From positions 62,001-126,000 of the forward strand of contig CASFNA010000022.1 in assembly GCA_949295905.1 (NCBI GenBank): 64,000 bases of DNA, given 5' to 3'. The position numbers and the translations under genes are program-made. The stretch comes from an uncultured Prevotellaceae bacterium. Lineage in GTDB: Bacteria > Bacteroidota > Bacteroidia > Bacteroidales > Bacteroidaceae. Positions 34,280 through 43,676 of this stretch are shown here, piece by piece. The stretch's first letter is position 1, and each line of letters opens with the position of its first letter. Below the pieces are notes generated by a model. That model did no database searches. It was not told where the DNA came from and saw only the letters and a program-made list of their open reading frames with translations.

Positions 34280-36235
34280 ATGAAGAAGTTTTACATTCTA
34301 ATCGTCACCTTCCTGTCAGGCGTAAGCATGATGGCAGCCAACGGCGACGCATTGACGCAGGGCCTGACCGCACCGCGCACACTGCTCAAGGCGGTGGACA
34401 TGGGCAAATACGACGTGAAGAACCCGAGGAAGGCCGCGCTGAAGACGGCCGCAAAGGCCGGGGCCGACGCCCCGGCGCGCCTGACGGCGCCACGCATGGA
34501 GGCGAAAGGACAGAAAAAGACGCTCGACAAGGTGGAGTGTACATACAGCTCTACGGGCGAGCCTTACAGCCTGCAAGAGTTCAAGTTCGACAGCCACGGA
34601 TGGCCCGTGAAGCGCGTGAACAGCCTCTACGACGCTGCAACGGAGCAATACGTGGCGGTGGAGGAGTACGCCTTCGAGTGGAACGAGGACGGCCTCTGCA
34701 CCTCGCAGTGGCAGACCAGCAGCATGTACAACATGGGTCTGCGCTACGACTACAAGTACAACGGGCAGGGACTCGGCGTGGAACAGGTGTACTACGAGTA
34801 CGACTTCAGCGGCGCGGGCAAGTGGGTAGTCATGCAGAAGAACGAATACGAATACGACGACCGCGGCAACATAACCAAGGAGACAGTCTACCTTGCAGGC
34901 TCGCAGGAAGGCCAGTGGACAGTCTACTCGACGGCCGACGCGACATGGTACGACGACGGCCAGATGAAGTCATACGCCTATTACCTGTGGGACGGCTCGC
35001 AGTGGCAGGGCGTGGACGAAAGGTACGAGTACGCATGGGCGGCCAAGGACAAGATGACGCGCTGCAAGAGCTACACATGGCAGAACGGTGAATGGGTGTT
35101 CTACTGCGACCTCGTGCAGGAATTTGACAAGAACCTGAACCAGACGCTGCGCGAAAAGAGGTTCTACAACGCCGAGCTTGACAACTGGAACGGCTGCTGC
35201 ACGTGGAACGGCTCGACCTACACCAACGAGCGCACGGTGAACACATACGACGACTTAGGGCACATGCTGACCAGCCACGCCTACGGCATGAGCGACGCGC
35301 AGACGGGCGAATGGGAGCTCGGAGCTTGGGAGACAGACACCTGGACGCAGACCGACGACGGCGGATGGCGCAACGACTACGCCGGCTACCTTGGCGACCT
35401 GGAGAACTACACCGACAGCTACGCCGGCACGGAGCTGTACGACAAGAACGGCTGGCAGACCTACGGGCTGGACAAGATGTACAACTACATGTACGGCAAG
35501 CTGTTCAACGACCAGGAAATAATCAAGACGTACAACGAGAACGGCGACGTGCTGACGGAGAAGTCATACACCTTTGACAGCGACGAGGCCAACACGCGCC
35601 AGGGCAACCTGTGGGTGGAGAACGAGTACGACGAGTTCTACAACATCACGGGCACGGTGAACCGCATGCAAGGCTCGATGGGCACACCCTTCGGCGCGCC
35701 TACCACGAGAGCCGGAGAGGACGGCGAGGATGACGGCATAAACTGGCAATACACAACCAAGTTTGAGTACTTCTACGAGAATGACACCGTCCGCGTGAAG
35801 AAGCTGGGCTACAAATGGCAGAACGGCGACTGGGAGATGAACCAGGGCGAGACCACCACATACGACTATGACACGCCCGTAGAGGACATCATAGCATGGC
35901 CGGGCCTCAACACATACCACACCATAGCGCAGACAAGCAGCCTCGACTACAACAACAGCGGCGACTGGCTGGTGTTCAACTACGTGTACTCCGACTTCAC
36001 GTCGGGCATCAACAAGCCTGCCGCAGGCGGCGAAAAAGGCGTCCGCGTATGGCCTACGCTGGTTGACGACGGCTTCAACGTCGATGCGCCCGAAGGCACT
36101 GCGGTGCGCGTCTACTCGATGTCGGGCGCATGCGTTACGGAGACTCGTCCCGGCTACGTCGGCATGTCGGGCATGCCCAAGGGCGTGTACATCGTGACGG
36201 CTGGCGGCGTAAATACCAAGATTGTGAAGAAGTGA
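34280..36235 (+). CDS. Secreted Tyr/Trp-rich repeat protein with T9SS C-terminal domain
   Basis: 651 residues with a signal peptide (KKFYILIVTFLSGVSMMAAN). A long body has YD-like repeats of aromatic and Asn/Gly-rich beta strands (YDYKYNGQGL, NEYEYDDRGNITKET, VNTYDDLGHMLTSHAYG, KTYNENGDVLTEKSYTF), resembling RHS/YD-type strands. The last ~75 residues (GVRVWPTLVDDGFNVDAPEG ... GMPKGVYIVTAGGVNTKIVKK) fit the T9SS type A sorting domain. It is likely a cell-surface or secreted adhesive/structural protein; no catalytic motif seen. It has its own promoter with the element shared with the 634 gene. The cognate regulator is probably the gene directly upstream. Confidence 0.8.
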   Translation: MKKFYILIVTFLSGVSMMAANGDALTQGLTAPRTLLKAVDMGKYDVKNPRKAALKTAAKAGADAPARLTAPRMEAKGQKKTLDKVECTYSSTGEPYSLQEFKFDSHGWPVKRVNSLYDAATEQYVAVEEYAFEWNEDGLCTSQWQTSSMYNMGLRYDYKYNGQGLGVEQVYYEYDFSGAGKWVVMQKNEYEYDDRGNITKETVYLAGSQEGQWTVYSTADATWYDDGQMKSYAYYLWDGSQWQGVDERYEYAWAAKDKMTRCKSYTWQNGEWVFYCDLVQEFDKNLNQTLREKRFYNAELDNWNGCCTWNGSTYTNERTVNTYDDLGHMLTSHAYGMSDAQTGEWELGAWETDTWTQTDDGGWRNDYAGYLGDLENYTDSYAGTELYDKNGWQTYGLDKMYNYMYGKLFNDQEIIKTYNENGDVLTEKSYTFDSDEANTRQGNLWVENEYDEFYNITGTVNRMQGSMGTPFGAPTTRAGEDGEDDGINWQYTTKFEYFYENDTVRVKKLGYKWQNGDWEMNQGETTTYDYDTPVEDIIAWPGLNTYHTIAQTSSLDYNNSGDWLVFNYVYSDFTSGINKPAAGGEKGVRVWPTLVDDGFNVDAPEGTAVRVYSMSGACVTETRPGYVGMSGMPKGVYIVTAGGVNTKIVKK

Positions 36236-36248
36236 CACGCTGACATCC

Positions 36249-36278
36249 TGTCCTTGCCGCCGCATGGCGGCAAGGACA
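36249..36278 (+). terminator. Stem-loop after the 34280 gene
   Basis: Perfect 13-bp stem TGTCCTTGCCGCC (36249-36261), loop GCAT, complement 36266-36278. It lies 13 bp after the stop. No T-run follows. Confidence 0.6.
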
Positions 36279-36287
36279 GGGACGCGA

Positions 36288-36369
36288 CATGCCGCCTTTC
36301 GGCTTGCGAAAGGCGGCATATCATACGGTAAAAGGCGGTCTTTCGCGTTGCGAAAGACCGCCTTTTACA
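36288..36369. repeat. Family A stem-loop cluster (A8)
   Basis: Stem 1: CATGCCGCCTTTCG facing CGAAAGGCGGCATA. Stem 2: perfect 19-bp GTAAAAGGCGGTCTTTCGC facing its complement around GTT. It lies between convergent genes; with H copy 2 it fills the 368-bp gap. Confidence 0.85.
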
Positions 36370-36413
36370 ATGCGTTGGCTCAACAGGCTGTAAGCCAACG
36401 CATAAGAACATTC

Positions 36414-36554
36414 CTTTGTAGGGACATAATTCATTATGTCCGCACGTTCTGAAAGAACGTTTTTTCATTTGCTGCACTTAGGTAATACGCCTCTTCGCGA
36501 CGTGCGGACATAATGAACCAAAGGTCAGCGAAAGCTAATTATGTCCCTACAAAG
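36414..36554. mobile_element. Family H MITE-like element, copy 2 (141 bp)
   Basis: Same terminal repeats as copy 1, but the right arm is interrupted after ATAATGAA by ~21 bp (CCAAAGGTCAGCGAAAGCTA plus A) before ATTATGTCCC resumes. The 54.3-kb copy has the same insertion at the same point. Confidence 0.8.
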
Positions 36555-36603
36555 GCGGCAAACCCCATGCCGGACTCATGGCTGTCATTCAAGCCGTGCA
36601 GCC

Positions 36604-37026
36604 TTACTGCATGGCGGCGAGCATGGCCAGGGCCTTGTCTTCGGCGGCTTCCATCAGCTCGCGCTCGCCCGGTCCCTTGTCGTTGATGCCGCAAAGGTGG
36701 AGTATGCCGTGTATGATGACGCGGTGAAGCTCGTCCATGTATTCCTTGCCCAGCTGTTCGGCGTTGGTGCGCACGGTGTCGAGCGAGATTACGAGGTCGC
36801 CGCTGACGGTGTCGCCTTCGTCGTAGTCGAAGGTTATTATGTCAGTGTAGTAGTCGTGGCCGAGGTACTCGCGGTTGACTTCGAGTATTTTGTCGTCGTT
36901 CACGAACATGTAACCTATTTCGCCGGTCTTCCTTCCGTACGACGCGGCCACGGCCTTAATCCACGCCGTAACCTTGCGCCTCTTGAACCGGGGCATCGCC
37001 ACCCCGTCTGCGTTGTATGTTATCAT
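36604..37026 (-). CDS. ybeY: Endoribonuclease YbeY (rRNA maturation)
   Basis: 140 residues of UPF0054. The zinc-binding motif HGILHLCGINDK corresponds to the family HGxLHLxGxxxx signature, with the Bacteroidetes-type DK ending instead of DH. The N-terminal-half strand YMFVNDDKILEVNREYLGHDYYTDIITFDY is typical. YbeY acts in 16S rRNA 3' maturation and ribosome quality control. The gene is convergent with the T9SS gene and 102 bp downstream of the S41 protease stop on the same strand, with a family D array in between. Confidence 0.93.
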   Translation of the reverse strand: MITYNADGVAMPRFKRRKVTAWIKAVAASYGRKTGEIGYMFVNDDKILEVNREYLGHDYYTDIITFDYDEGDTVSGDLVISLDTVRTNAEQLGKEYMDELHRVIIHGILHLCGINDKGPGERELMEAAEDKALAMLAAMQ

Positions 37027-37055
37027 ATTGTCAGAAGTTATTGCTTTTTTGTTCT

Positions 37056-37152
37056 GGAGGGAAGGAGTAAGTAGGGAAGGAGTAAGGAAATTACCATTTA
37101 TTCCTACACTCCTTACTCCTTCCCTACTTACTCCTTTCCTCTTAATTCCTTT
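37056..37152. repeat. Family D inverted array (D3)
   Basis: Arm 1 (37056-37089) reads GGAGGGAAGGAGTAAGTAGG; arm 2 (37100-37140) is the inverse, CTTACTCCTTCCCTACTTAC. They are separated by 10 AT-rich bases and can form one long hairpin. Arm 2 contains the stop codon of the S41 protease gene. Confidence 0.8.
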
Positions 37153-38729
37153 ACCGCCGCCTTGACGATGTCGCTCTCCTCGTTGATAATCTGGAAATAT
37201 TCGCTCATGTCGAAGAGGTCACGCGCCACGAGAGCCTTCAGCTGCGCCTTGAGGTAAGGCAGCGTGCGGCGCAGCTCGTCGTCGTCCTTGGGCTTGACGT
37301 TCTGCTTCTCGCCCTCCTTCATCACCTCGTCTATGAGCGGTTGGGGCACCTGGAAGCCCGTGCGGAACGTGCCGAAGTCGGGGAAGAGCGAGCGCAGCTG
37401 GCTGCGGTGGTTGTCGATGTAGCGCAGGCTGGAGTTGATTACTATGCCCTTCAATACGAGCTGGCGGTGGTAGCGCGTGTACTGAAGCGTGTCGAGTGGA
37501 ACGAACACGTCAGGCATAATCCCTCCTCCACCGTAGACGGCGCGGTGCTCCTTGAGCGTGTAGAACTTGAGCGAATCGGCGAAGTGTATGCTGTCGCGGT
37601 TGGTCAGCTCGCCGTGCTTCAGCCGCTTGTCGAAGTCGAGGGCGTAGTCCTCCATGTCGCCCTTGGTGTACGGCTTCTGTATGCAGCGGCCTGCCGGGGT
37701 GTAGTAATGGGCTATTGTCAACCTTATCATCGAGCCGTCGGGCAGGTCGATAGGACGCTGCACGAGACCTTTGCCGAACGTACGGCGGCCTATTACGGTG
37801 CCGCGGTCGTGGTCTTGTATGGCTCCCGAGACAATCTCCGCGGCCGACGCCGTGAACTCGTTGACGAGCACGTAGACGCGCCCCGTGCGCATCTTGCCGT
37901 TGCCACGCGCCTTGTAATCGGTGCGGGGGAACTGCCGTCCCTCGGTATATACGATGAGCTCGCCGCGCTCCAGGAACTCGTTTGCCACCTGTACGGCGGC
38001 CTGGAGATAGCCTCCGCCGTTGTCCTGAAGGTCGAGCACGAGGTCGTTCATGCCCGCCTCGCGCAGCGTCTCGAGGCCTTGCATGAACTCGTCGTAGGTC
38101 GTCGCGCCGAAGTTGCCTATCCTTATGTACCCCACTCCGGGGCGGAGCATGTACACGGCATCGACGCTCTTCACCGGTATTTTGTCCCTCTTGACCGTAA
38201 AGCGCATCACTCCGTCCACGCCGCGGCGCACTATGCCGAGGTTCACCTTAGAGCCTTTGGGGCCTCTGAGGCGGCGCATAATTTCCTCGCGCGCCATCTT
38301 CACGCCGGCAATCGCTGTGTCGTTGACGCTCACTATGCGGTCGCCGGCCATGATGCCGACCTTCTCCGACGGACCTTTCGAGACGGGCTGTATTACGAGC
38401 AGCGTGTCGTCAACCATGTTGAACTGCACGCCGATGCCCTCGAAATTGCCCTGCAACGGTTCGTTCATGGCCTTAACCTCTTTCGGGTCGGCGTAAGACG
38501 AGTGAGGGTCGAGCTTCTCCAGCATCCCGCGTATGGCGTCCTCTACGAGCTTCTGCTCGTCAACCGAGTCAACGTACAGGTTGTTGATGGCCATCTCGGC
38601 TATCTGCAACTTGCGCATCGGGCTGTCACCCGAGAAGTTGACGCGCATCTGGGAGTGTGAAGGTAAAAAGGTAAAAAGGTAAAACAGTAAAAAGAGAAAG
38701 GAAAATTTTGACATTATTGGAACTTTCAT
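37128..38729 (-). CDS. S41 family C-terminal processing protease, CtpA-like
   Basis: 533 residues. A hydrophobic signal sequence is followed by the S41 N-terminal helical region (KLQIAEMAINNLYVDSVDE), a PDZ domain (FEGIGVQFNMVDDTLLVIQP ... GIMAGDRIVSVND) and the catalytic domain. The nucleophile serine lies in NEFTASAAEIVSGA and the general-base lysine in RRTFGKGLVQ. It is a periplasmic tail-specific protease. Two oddities: the hydrophobic core of the signal peptide (FLFLLFYLFTFLP) is encoded by a family E repeat at 38657-38706, and the last residues (KELRGKE) plus the stop by a family D repeat. The ATG at 38714 is an equally good start. Confidence 0.92.
   Translation of the reverse strand: MKVPIMSKFSFLFLLFYLFTFLPSHSQMRVNFSGDSPMRKLQIAEMAINNLYVDSVDEQKLVEDAIRGMLEKLDPHSSYADPKEVKAMNEPLQGNFEGIGVQFNMVDDTLLVIQPVSKGPSEKVGIMAGDRIVSVNDTAIAGVKMAREEIMRRLRGPKGSKVNLGIVRRGVDGVMRFTVKRDKIPVKSVDAVYMLRPGVGYIRIGNFGATTYDEFMQGLETLREAGMNDLVLDLQDNGGGYLQAAVQVANEFLERGELIVYTEGRQFPRTDYKARGNGKMRTGRVYVLVNEFTASAAEIVSGAIQDHDRGTVIGRRTFGKGLVQRPIDLPDGSMIRLTIAHYYTPAGRCIQKPYTKGDMEDYALDFDKRLKHGELTNRDSIHFADSLKFYTLKEHRAVYGGGGIMPDVFVPLDTLQYTRYHRQLVLKGIVINSSLRYIDNHRSQLRSLFPDFGTFRTGFQVPQPLIDEVMKEGEKQNVKPKDDDELRRTLPYLKAQLKALVARDLFDMSEYFQIINEESDIVKAAVKELRGKE
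38657..38706. repeat. Family E 8-nt array within the S41 signal-peptide codons (E1)
   Basis: AGGTAAAA repeated three times, then CAGTAAAA and AGAGAAAGG. On the minus strand this reads as the hydrophobic signal-peptide core. Confidence 0.75.
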
Positions 38730-38791
38730 ATCAAATGTTTTTAATAATACTTTTGTCCTATTTTTTTAGAATTTCATTTAATCAATCTTGT

Positions 38792-41614
38792 TCAATTCTT
38801 GTTTCCTGACAGATATTTTAGATAATAATCACGGGTAACCATATTATTGCATCCCGACTTGTCAGGCTTATAATTAGTACAACCAAGAAAAGGTTTGGTT
38901 TTGTCTTTCCCTTCCTTTACAATCAAATAGCCATCCTTGCATTGGTCGCATTTAAGGATAGGCAAATCTCCACCCCTTAGATTATTCGTCATAAAATCGC
39001 AAATTTCAGGTTCGTTGGAACATATCCAAAGCCTCAATCCATAATCTTTCTTGTATCGTAACTGCATAGGATAACCGCAAACAGGACAACGCTTGGCCTC
39101 AACTTTTCTATCTGGGTTTAATATGATGCTCCCTTCCAGTCTTACATTATCATAATCACGTATAAGCTCCAAGACAAATTCTGAAGGATGTTCTTCTGGA
39201 ACAACAATATATACACGGTTCTTTGTCCGCGTCAATGCGACATAAAACAAACGGCGTTCTTCGGCATACTCAATGGCATGGTCTGTCTTTACGACATAGT
39301 TTAACACAGGGTCGTCTTCTATCTTTGACGGAAAGCCATAAACATCGTTACGCCCATTCACAATGATAACATTGTCATAACCGAGACCTTTGGCCCTGTG
39401 CACGGTCATAAAGTCAAGATATACGGCATTATACTTTTGCGAATATACGTTCCCGGTCTTTTCATCATACTTGAAGTCTGCTGACTTTCCGAGGTTGTAT
39501 GCGTCAAAACCATAACGCCCTAAGAGAAGTATTGACGAATCAGGTTTTTCTTTAAGTATCTCAGCCATCAGACTTTCCACGGTTTCGCCTATAAGGAAAA
39601 ACTTTCCGCCTCGTCCCTCATACTGCTTCCTGTCGACATTTTCAGTATAAGTCCTAACTACGACAGGGTCGGATATATGTTTCGGGGAAACGAGCGCTTT
39701 CTTTATTTGCGCAGAGTTTTTTTGGATAAAACCTCCCGCTATATCTATCAATTCCTGTGCGTTACGGTATGTCCTTGTTATGCTAAGCTCTTGTCCGTAC
39801 CCAAAACTTTCCTTGAATTTCGTAAACAAAGTTATGTCTGAACCAGCATAAGCGTATATCGACTGCCAATCATCACCAACCGCAATAACTTTCGCATCAC
39901 AAAGATTACTTAGTTCCTTAGTCAAATTAAAACGTTGCCGTGATATATCCTGATACTCGTCGACAATGATATATTTAAACTTTAATTTTTCTCCTTTAAG
40001 CTGTTCGTCACGTATAATACGCGCGGACTCGTTTATCATGTCCTCAAAATCTATGGCATTACGCTCTTTCAGGCATTTTGAATACTCATAATAACACTGC
40101 TCACATATAGTCAAAAAAAGCTTTGTCCGCTCATTTTTCGATTTATAAGCAAAGCGACTGAAATAATCTGGTGTATATCCGTTTGTCTTAAAATTGCTGA
40201 TAAACGTGCAAACCAATTTCACCAAACGTGATATGTATTTATTTTCTTCGGTGGAGACAATCTTCTCAAAAACTTCCTTAGAAGAACGCGGACGTAACTC
40301 GAAACCATGCTTTAATAGTTTCTCACGTAAATGTTCCAATAACGTACGCCCGTCTTTAAATCGAGAGAACGTGTATATCAAATCTGTCTTATGCTTCCTA
40401 TGAAGCATTATCTTCTCGTTGACTTCACTCTTGTATCGTTCTATTTCTTCATCGCTATAACGGCTGCTGCGCCCATCCTCAGTAATGCCAAAATGCTCTA
40501 TATAAGCAACTTTATCCCCTTGCGTGATTGTAAAATCGGGAGTATATGGCTTATGGGAACGAAGGATATTGTAAGGATAGATTTTTTCGTATGAGTAATC
40601 TATACCGTTAAGGTATAAGAAATTGGCTATTAAAACCTCTTGCTGGGAGCGCAAAGTTTCATGTGCAATAGTTATGCGCCACCCTGTTCTCTTGTCAATG
40701 ACATCATCCACATATTCAGAAATATTGCCACGTATGGTTGAAAAATCAGCTTTGGCAATATAATTGAAAAAGTCATTAAGGTCGCTTCCTTCGTAAGGTG
40801 CATCAAAATAAGTACCGAAAAACAAAATAAGCTTGTCTACCAGTTCCGGATTTTCAAGAATATTTTTTTTCAGGTAATTGTTGATTACATTGTACATAAA
40901 ACCTTCTGTAACAATGTCTATACGGTCAGCTTCCTGCCTTCGTAACACAGCATACCCTGTCTTGTGGAACGTTGTAATAGGACATTTGATGCCTAAGCTT
41001 TTATTTATCTTATCACGTAATTCCCCGACAGCCTTGTTTGTAAATGAAATAACCAATATCTCGTCCGGCTTTATGCCTTTTTTATCTATAAGATATTTTA
41101 CTTTGGCTGCCACGGTCGTTGTCTTCCCTGCACCTGCACCAGCAATGACAAGGGTATAATCCTCATCCGACAATACTACACGCCGTTGCTCATCATCAAG
41201 ACTAATATTAGGGTCTACACGTTTTAATATCCCGTCAAGATACACCTTATCGGATGCAAGATGGCGTTTTATAAAACTATCATTATGCGTATCTATTTTC
41301 GAATTCCCATTGTATACCGACATTGCAGCATACGTAAACAAAAAATCATTTATTCTTATTTCATCAATTCCATTGTTTTTACAGAAATAATCAAGAGTTT
41401 TTGTTTTTTGCAAACCTGTAAATGTTTCTTTCAATGATGCAAATTCTACAAGTAACGGCTCGTAATCGCTTCTTGCCAGAAATTTATCTTGCTCCAACAA
41501 AACACGCAGACGCTCCTCAAACGCCAACAGACGATTTACTTCCAACACGCCTGAAAAGGCGTTTGGCTTACATTGCTTCTTTTTCCCAAACAGTCTGTTG
41601 AAAATAGAAACCAT
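38792..41614 (-). CDS. UvrD-like helicase with inserted PD-(D/E)XK-type nuclease domain and zinc ribbons
   Basis: 940 residues, HelD (helicase IV)-like. Superfamily 1 motifs: Walker A AGAGAGKTTTVAAKV, Ia SFTNKAVGELRDKI, II DEYQDISRQRF, III GDDWQSIYAYAG, V VHRAKGLGYDNVII and VI YVALTRTKNRVYI. Between Ia and II an insert (QEVLIANFLYLNGI ... YTPDFTI ... VAYIEHFGI) looks like a PD-(D/E)XK nuclease fold. The C-terminus has two Cys4 ribbons (CPVCGYP..CSNEPEIC and CDQC..CTNYKPDKSGC). Base composition is far more AT-rich than its neighbours, and codon use differs, suggesting horizontal transfer. Possible roles are DNA repair or defence; no partner gene is adjacent. Confidence 0.85.
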   Translation of the reverse strand: MVSIFNRLFGKKKQCKPNAFSGVLEVNRLLAFEERLRVLLEQDKFLARSDYEPLLVEFASLKETFTGLQKTKTLDYFCKNNGIDEIRINDFLFTYAAMSVYNGNSKIDTHNDSFIKRHLASDKVYLDGILKRVDPNISLDDEQRRVVLSDEDYTLVIAGAGAGKTTTVAAKVKYLIDKKGIKPDEILVISFTNKAVGELRDKINKSLGIKCPITTFHKTGYAVLRRQEADRIDIVTEGFMYNVINNYLKKNILENPELVDKLILFFGTYFDAPYEGSDLNDFFNYIAKADFSTIRGNISEYVDDVIDKRTGWRITIAHETLRSQQEVLIANFLYLNGIDYSYEKIYPYNILRSHKPYTPDFTITQGDKVAYIEHFGITEDGRSSRYSDEEIERYKSEVNEKIMLHRKHKTDLIYTFSRFKDGRTLLEHLREKLLKHGFELRPRSSKEVFEKIVSTEENKYISRLVKLVCTFISNFKTNGYTPDYFSRFAYKSKNERTKLFLTICEQCYYEYSKCLKERNAIDFEDMINESARIIRDEQLKGEKLKFKYIIVDEYQDISRQRFNLTKELSNLCDAKVIAVGDDWQSIYAYAGSDITLFTKFKESFGYGQELSITRTYRNAQELIDIAGGFIQKNSAQIKKALVSPKHISDPVVVRTYTENVDRKQYEGRGGKFFLIGETVESLMAEILKEKPDSSILLLGRYGFDAYNLGKSADFKYDEKTGNVYSQKYNAVYLDFMTVHRAKGLGYDNVIIVNGRNDVYGFPSKIEDDPVLNYVVKTDHAIEYAEERRLFYVALTRTKNRVYIVVPEEHPSEFVLELIRDYDNVRLEGSIILNPDRKVEAKRCPVCGYPMQLRYKKDYGLRLWICSNEPEICDFMTNNLRGGDLPILKCDQCKDGYLIVKEGKDKTKPFLGCTNYKPDKSGCNNMVTRDYYLKYLSGNKN

Positions 41615-41651
41615 CTACATTGCTTCTTTCTTAATTACTAACTCTTTATTC

Positions 41652-43592
41652 TTAACTGATTTCCTCCTCTTCTGGTCGGTCCTCCTCTATTACCAAGTTG
41701 TCGATGATGAAGTTCTGACGCTCGGGCGTGTTCTTGCCCATGTAGTATTCGAGGAGCTTCTGCACTTGGTCGGTCTTGTGCAGGGTGACCTGCTCCAGGC
41801 GCATGTCGGGGCCTATGAAGGCGCGGAACTCGTCGGGACTGATTTCGCCGAGACCCTTGAATCGTGTTATTTCAGGCTCCGGACCAAGCTCCGTTATGGC
41901 TTTCATGCGCTCCTCCTCGCTGTAACAGTAGCGCGTGATGAAGTCGCCCTTGGTGCCCTTTGCAGCCTCGAGCACGGCCTTGTCCTTGATTTTCGAGCGG
42001 CGGTTGCGCACCCGGAACAGCGGTGTCTGGAGCACGTAGACGTGGCCTTTCTTGATTAAGTCGGGGAAGAATTGCAGGAAGAAGGTGATTATGAGCAGGC
42101 GTATGTGCATACCGTCAACGTCGGCATCGGTCGCCACGATTACCTTGTTATAGCGCAGGGTGTCGAGTCCGTCCTCTATGTCGAGGGCCGCTTGCAAGAG
42201 GTTGAACTCCTCGTTCTCGTACACCACCTTCTTAGTCAGCCCGTAAGAGTTCAACGGCTTGCCCCTAAGAGAGAACACAGCCTGCGTGTTTACGTCGCGG
42301 CTCTTGGTGATGGAGCCGCTTGCCGAATCGCCCTCGGTTATGAAGATGGAGCTTTCCTCCTTGCGGTCGTTCTTCACGTCGCTGAAGTGTATGCGGCAGT
42401 CGCGCAGCTTACGGTTGTGCAGGTTGGCCTTCTTGGCGCGTTCGCGAGCCAGCTTCGTCACTCCGGCCATCTCCTTGCGCTCCTTCTCGGAGGCCTGTAT
42501 TTTCTGCAGCATGACCTCCGCCACGTCGGCGTGTTTGTGCAGATAGTTGTCCACCTCGGTCTTGATGAAGTCGCCGACGTACTTGTTCACGCTCACGCCG
42601 TCGGGCGACATGGTGAGCGAGCCGAGCTTGATTTTGGTCTGACTCTCGAACATCGGCTCCTCCACGTTCACCGCGATGGCGGCCACGAGGCCGTTGCGTA
42701 TGTCGGTATATTCAAAGTTCTTGTTGAAGAACTCTTTTATTGTCTTGGCTATGTGCTCCTTAAACGCGCTTTGGTGTGTGCCGCCCTGCGTGGTGTGCTG
42801 GCCGTTGACGAACGAGTGGTACTCCTCTCCGTACTGGTTTGTATGCGTAAACGCTATTTCGATGTCCTCGCCCTTGAGGTGGATTATAGGATAGATGCCG
42901 TCGGTGGTCATCGTGTCGTTGAGCAAGTCTTCAAGTCCGTTGCGGCTCAAGATGCGGCGACCGTTGAACATGATGGTAAGCCCCGTGTTGAGGTAAGTGT
43001 AGTTGCGGAGCATCGTCTCGACGAAATCCGTGTGGAAACGGTAGTTCTTAAACAGCGTGTCGTCAGGCTCGAAGAAGACGTATGTGCCGTTCTCGTCCTG
43101 CGTGTCCTCGGTCGTGTCGCTCTTCTGCACGCCTTTCTCGAACTGCACCGAGCGCACCGTGCCGTCGCGGTAGGAGCGCACCTCGAACGTGGAGCTCAAC
43201 GCGTTGACGGCCTTTATGCCGACGCCGTTAAGGCCGACGCTCTTCTTGAACGCCTTGGAGTCATACTTTCCGCCGGTGTTGAGCACGCTTACGGCCTCGA
43301 CAAGCTTGCCCTGCGGTATGCCGCGCCCGTAGTCGCGGACGGTCACGCGCAGCTCGTCGTCGATGTCAACCTCGATGCGTTTGCCCGCGCCCATCTTGAA
43401 CTCGTCAATCGAGTTGTCGATAACCTCCTTCAGCAGCACGTATATTCCGTCCTCGGGCATAGAGCCGTCGCCCAGGCGGCCGATGTACATGCCGGGTCGG
43501 GTGCGCACGTGCTCCATGTCGGACAAGTGCCTAATATTATCGTCAGTGTAGGAAACCTGTGGGTTTTGTATTTCGTTTTCGCTCATAATCAT
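41652..43592 (-). CDS. parE: DNA topoisomerase IV subunit B
   Basis: 646 residues of the GyrB/ParE type II topoisomerase ATPase subunit. GHKL ATPase motifs ([31 protein letters not shown]) are followed by the transducer domain and the Toprim domain with [10 protein letters not shown] and [12 protein letters not shown]. The C-terminus lacks the insert of large GyrB proteins. I call ParE rather than GyrB from the N-terminal wording ([20 protein letters not shown]) and length, with some doubt. It decatenates chromosomes together with ParC, which is not in this window. The low-GC helicase gene follows 37 bp downstream. Confidence 0.85.
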   Translation of the reverse strand: MIMSENEIQNPQVSYTDDNIRHLSDMEHVRTRPGMYIGRLGDGSMPEDGIYVLLKEVIDNSIDEFKMGAGKRIEVDIDDELRVTVRDYGRGIPQGKLVEAVSVLNTGGKYDSKAFKKSVGLNGVGIKAVNALSSTFEVRSYRDGTVRSVQFEKGVQKSDTTEDTQDENGTYVFFEPDDTLFKNYRFHTDFVETMLRNYTYLNTGLTIMFNGRRILSRNGLEDLLNDTMTTDGIYPIIHLKGEDIEIAFTHTNQYGEEYHSFVNGQHTTQGGTHQSAFKEHIAKTIKEFFNKNFEYTDIRNGLVAAIAVNVEEPMFESQTKIKLGSLTMSPDGVSVNKYVGDFIKTEVDNYLHKHADVAEVMLQKIQASEKERKEMAGVTKLARERAKKANLHNRKLRDCRIHFSDVKNDRKEESSIFITEGDSASGSITKSRDVNTQAVFSLRGKPLNSYGLTKKVVYENEEFNLLQAALDIEDGLDTLRYNKVIVATDADVDGMHIRLLIITFFLQFFPDLIKKGHVYVLQTPLFRVRNRRSKIKDKAVLEAAKGTKGDFITRYCYSEEERMKAITELGPEPEITRFKGLGEISPDEFRAFIGPDMRLEQVTLHKTDQVQKLLEYYMGKNTPERQNFIIDNLVIEEDRPEEEEIS

Positions 43593-43598
43593 TTGATA

Positions 43599-43676
43599 AT
43601 CATAGGACTAATAAGCCGGATAAGCCTGATGCCCGATAGGCAAACTCCTCCCCTTGGGGAGGTCGGGAGGGGCTTC
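43599..43676. repeat. Family B array plus family G block
   Basis: B units (GGACTAATA, AGCCGGATA, AGCCTGATG) at 43599-43635, then CTCCTCCCCTTGGGGAGG and TCGGGAGGGGCTT up to the stop codon of the GNAT-like gene. Confidence 0.7.
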
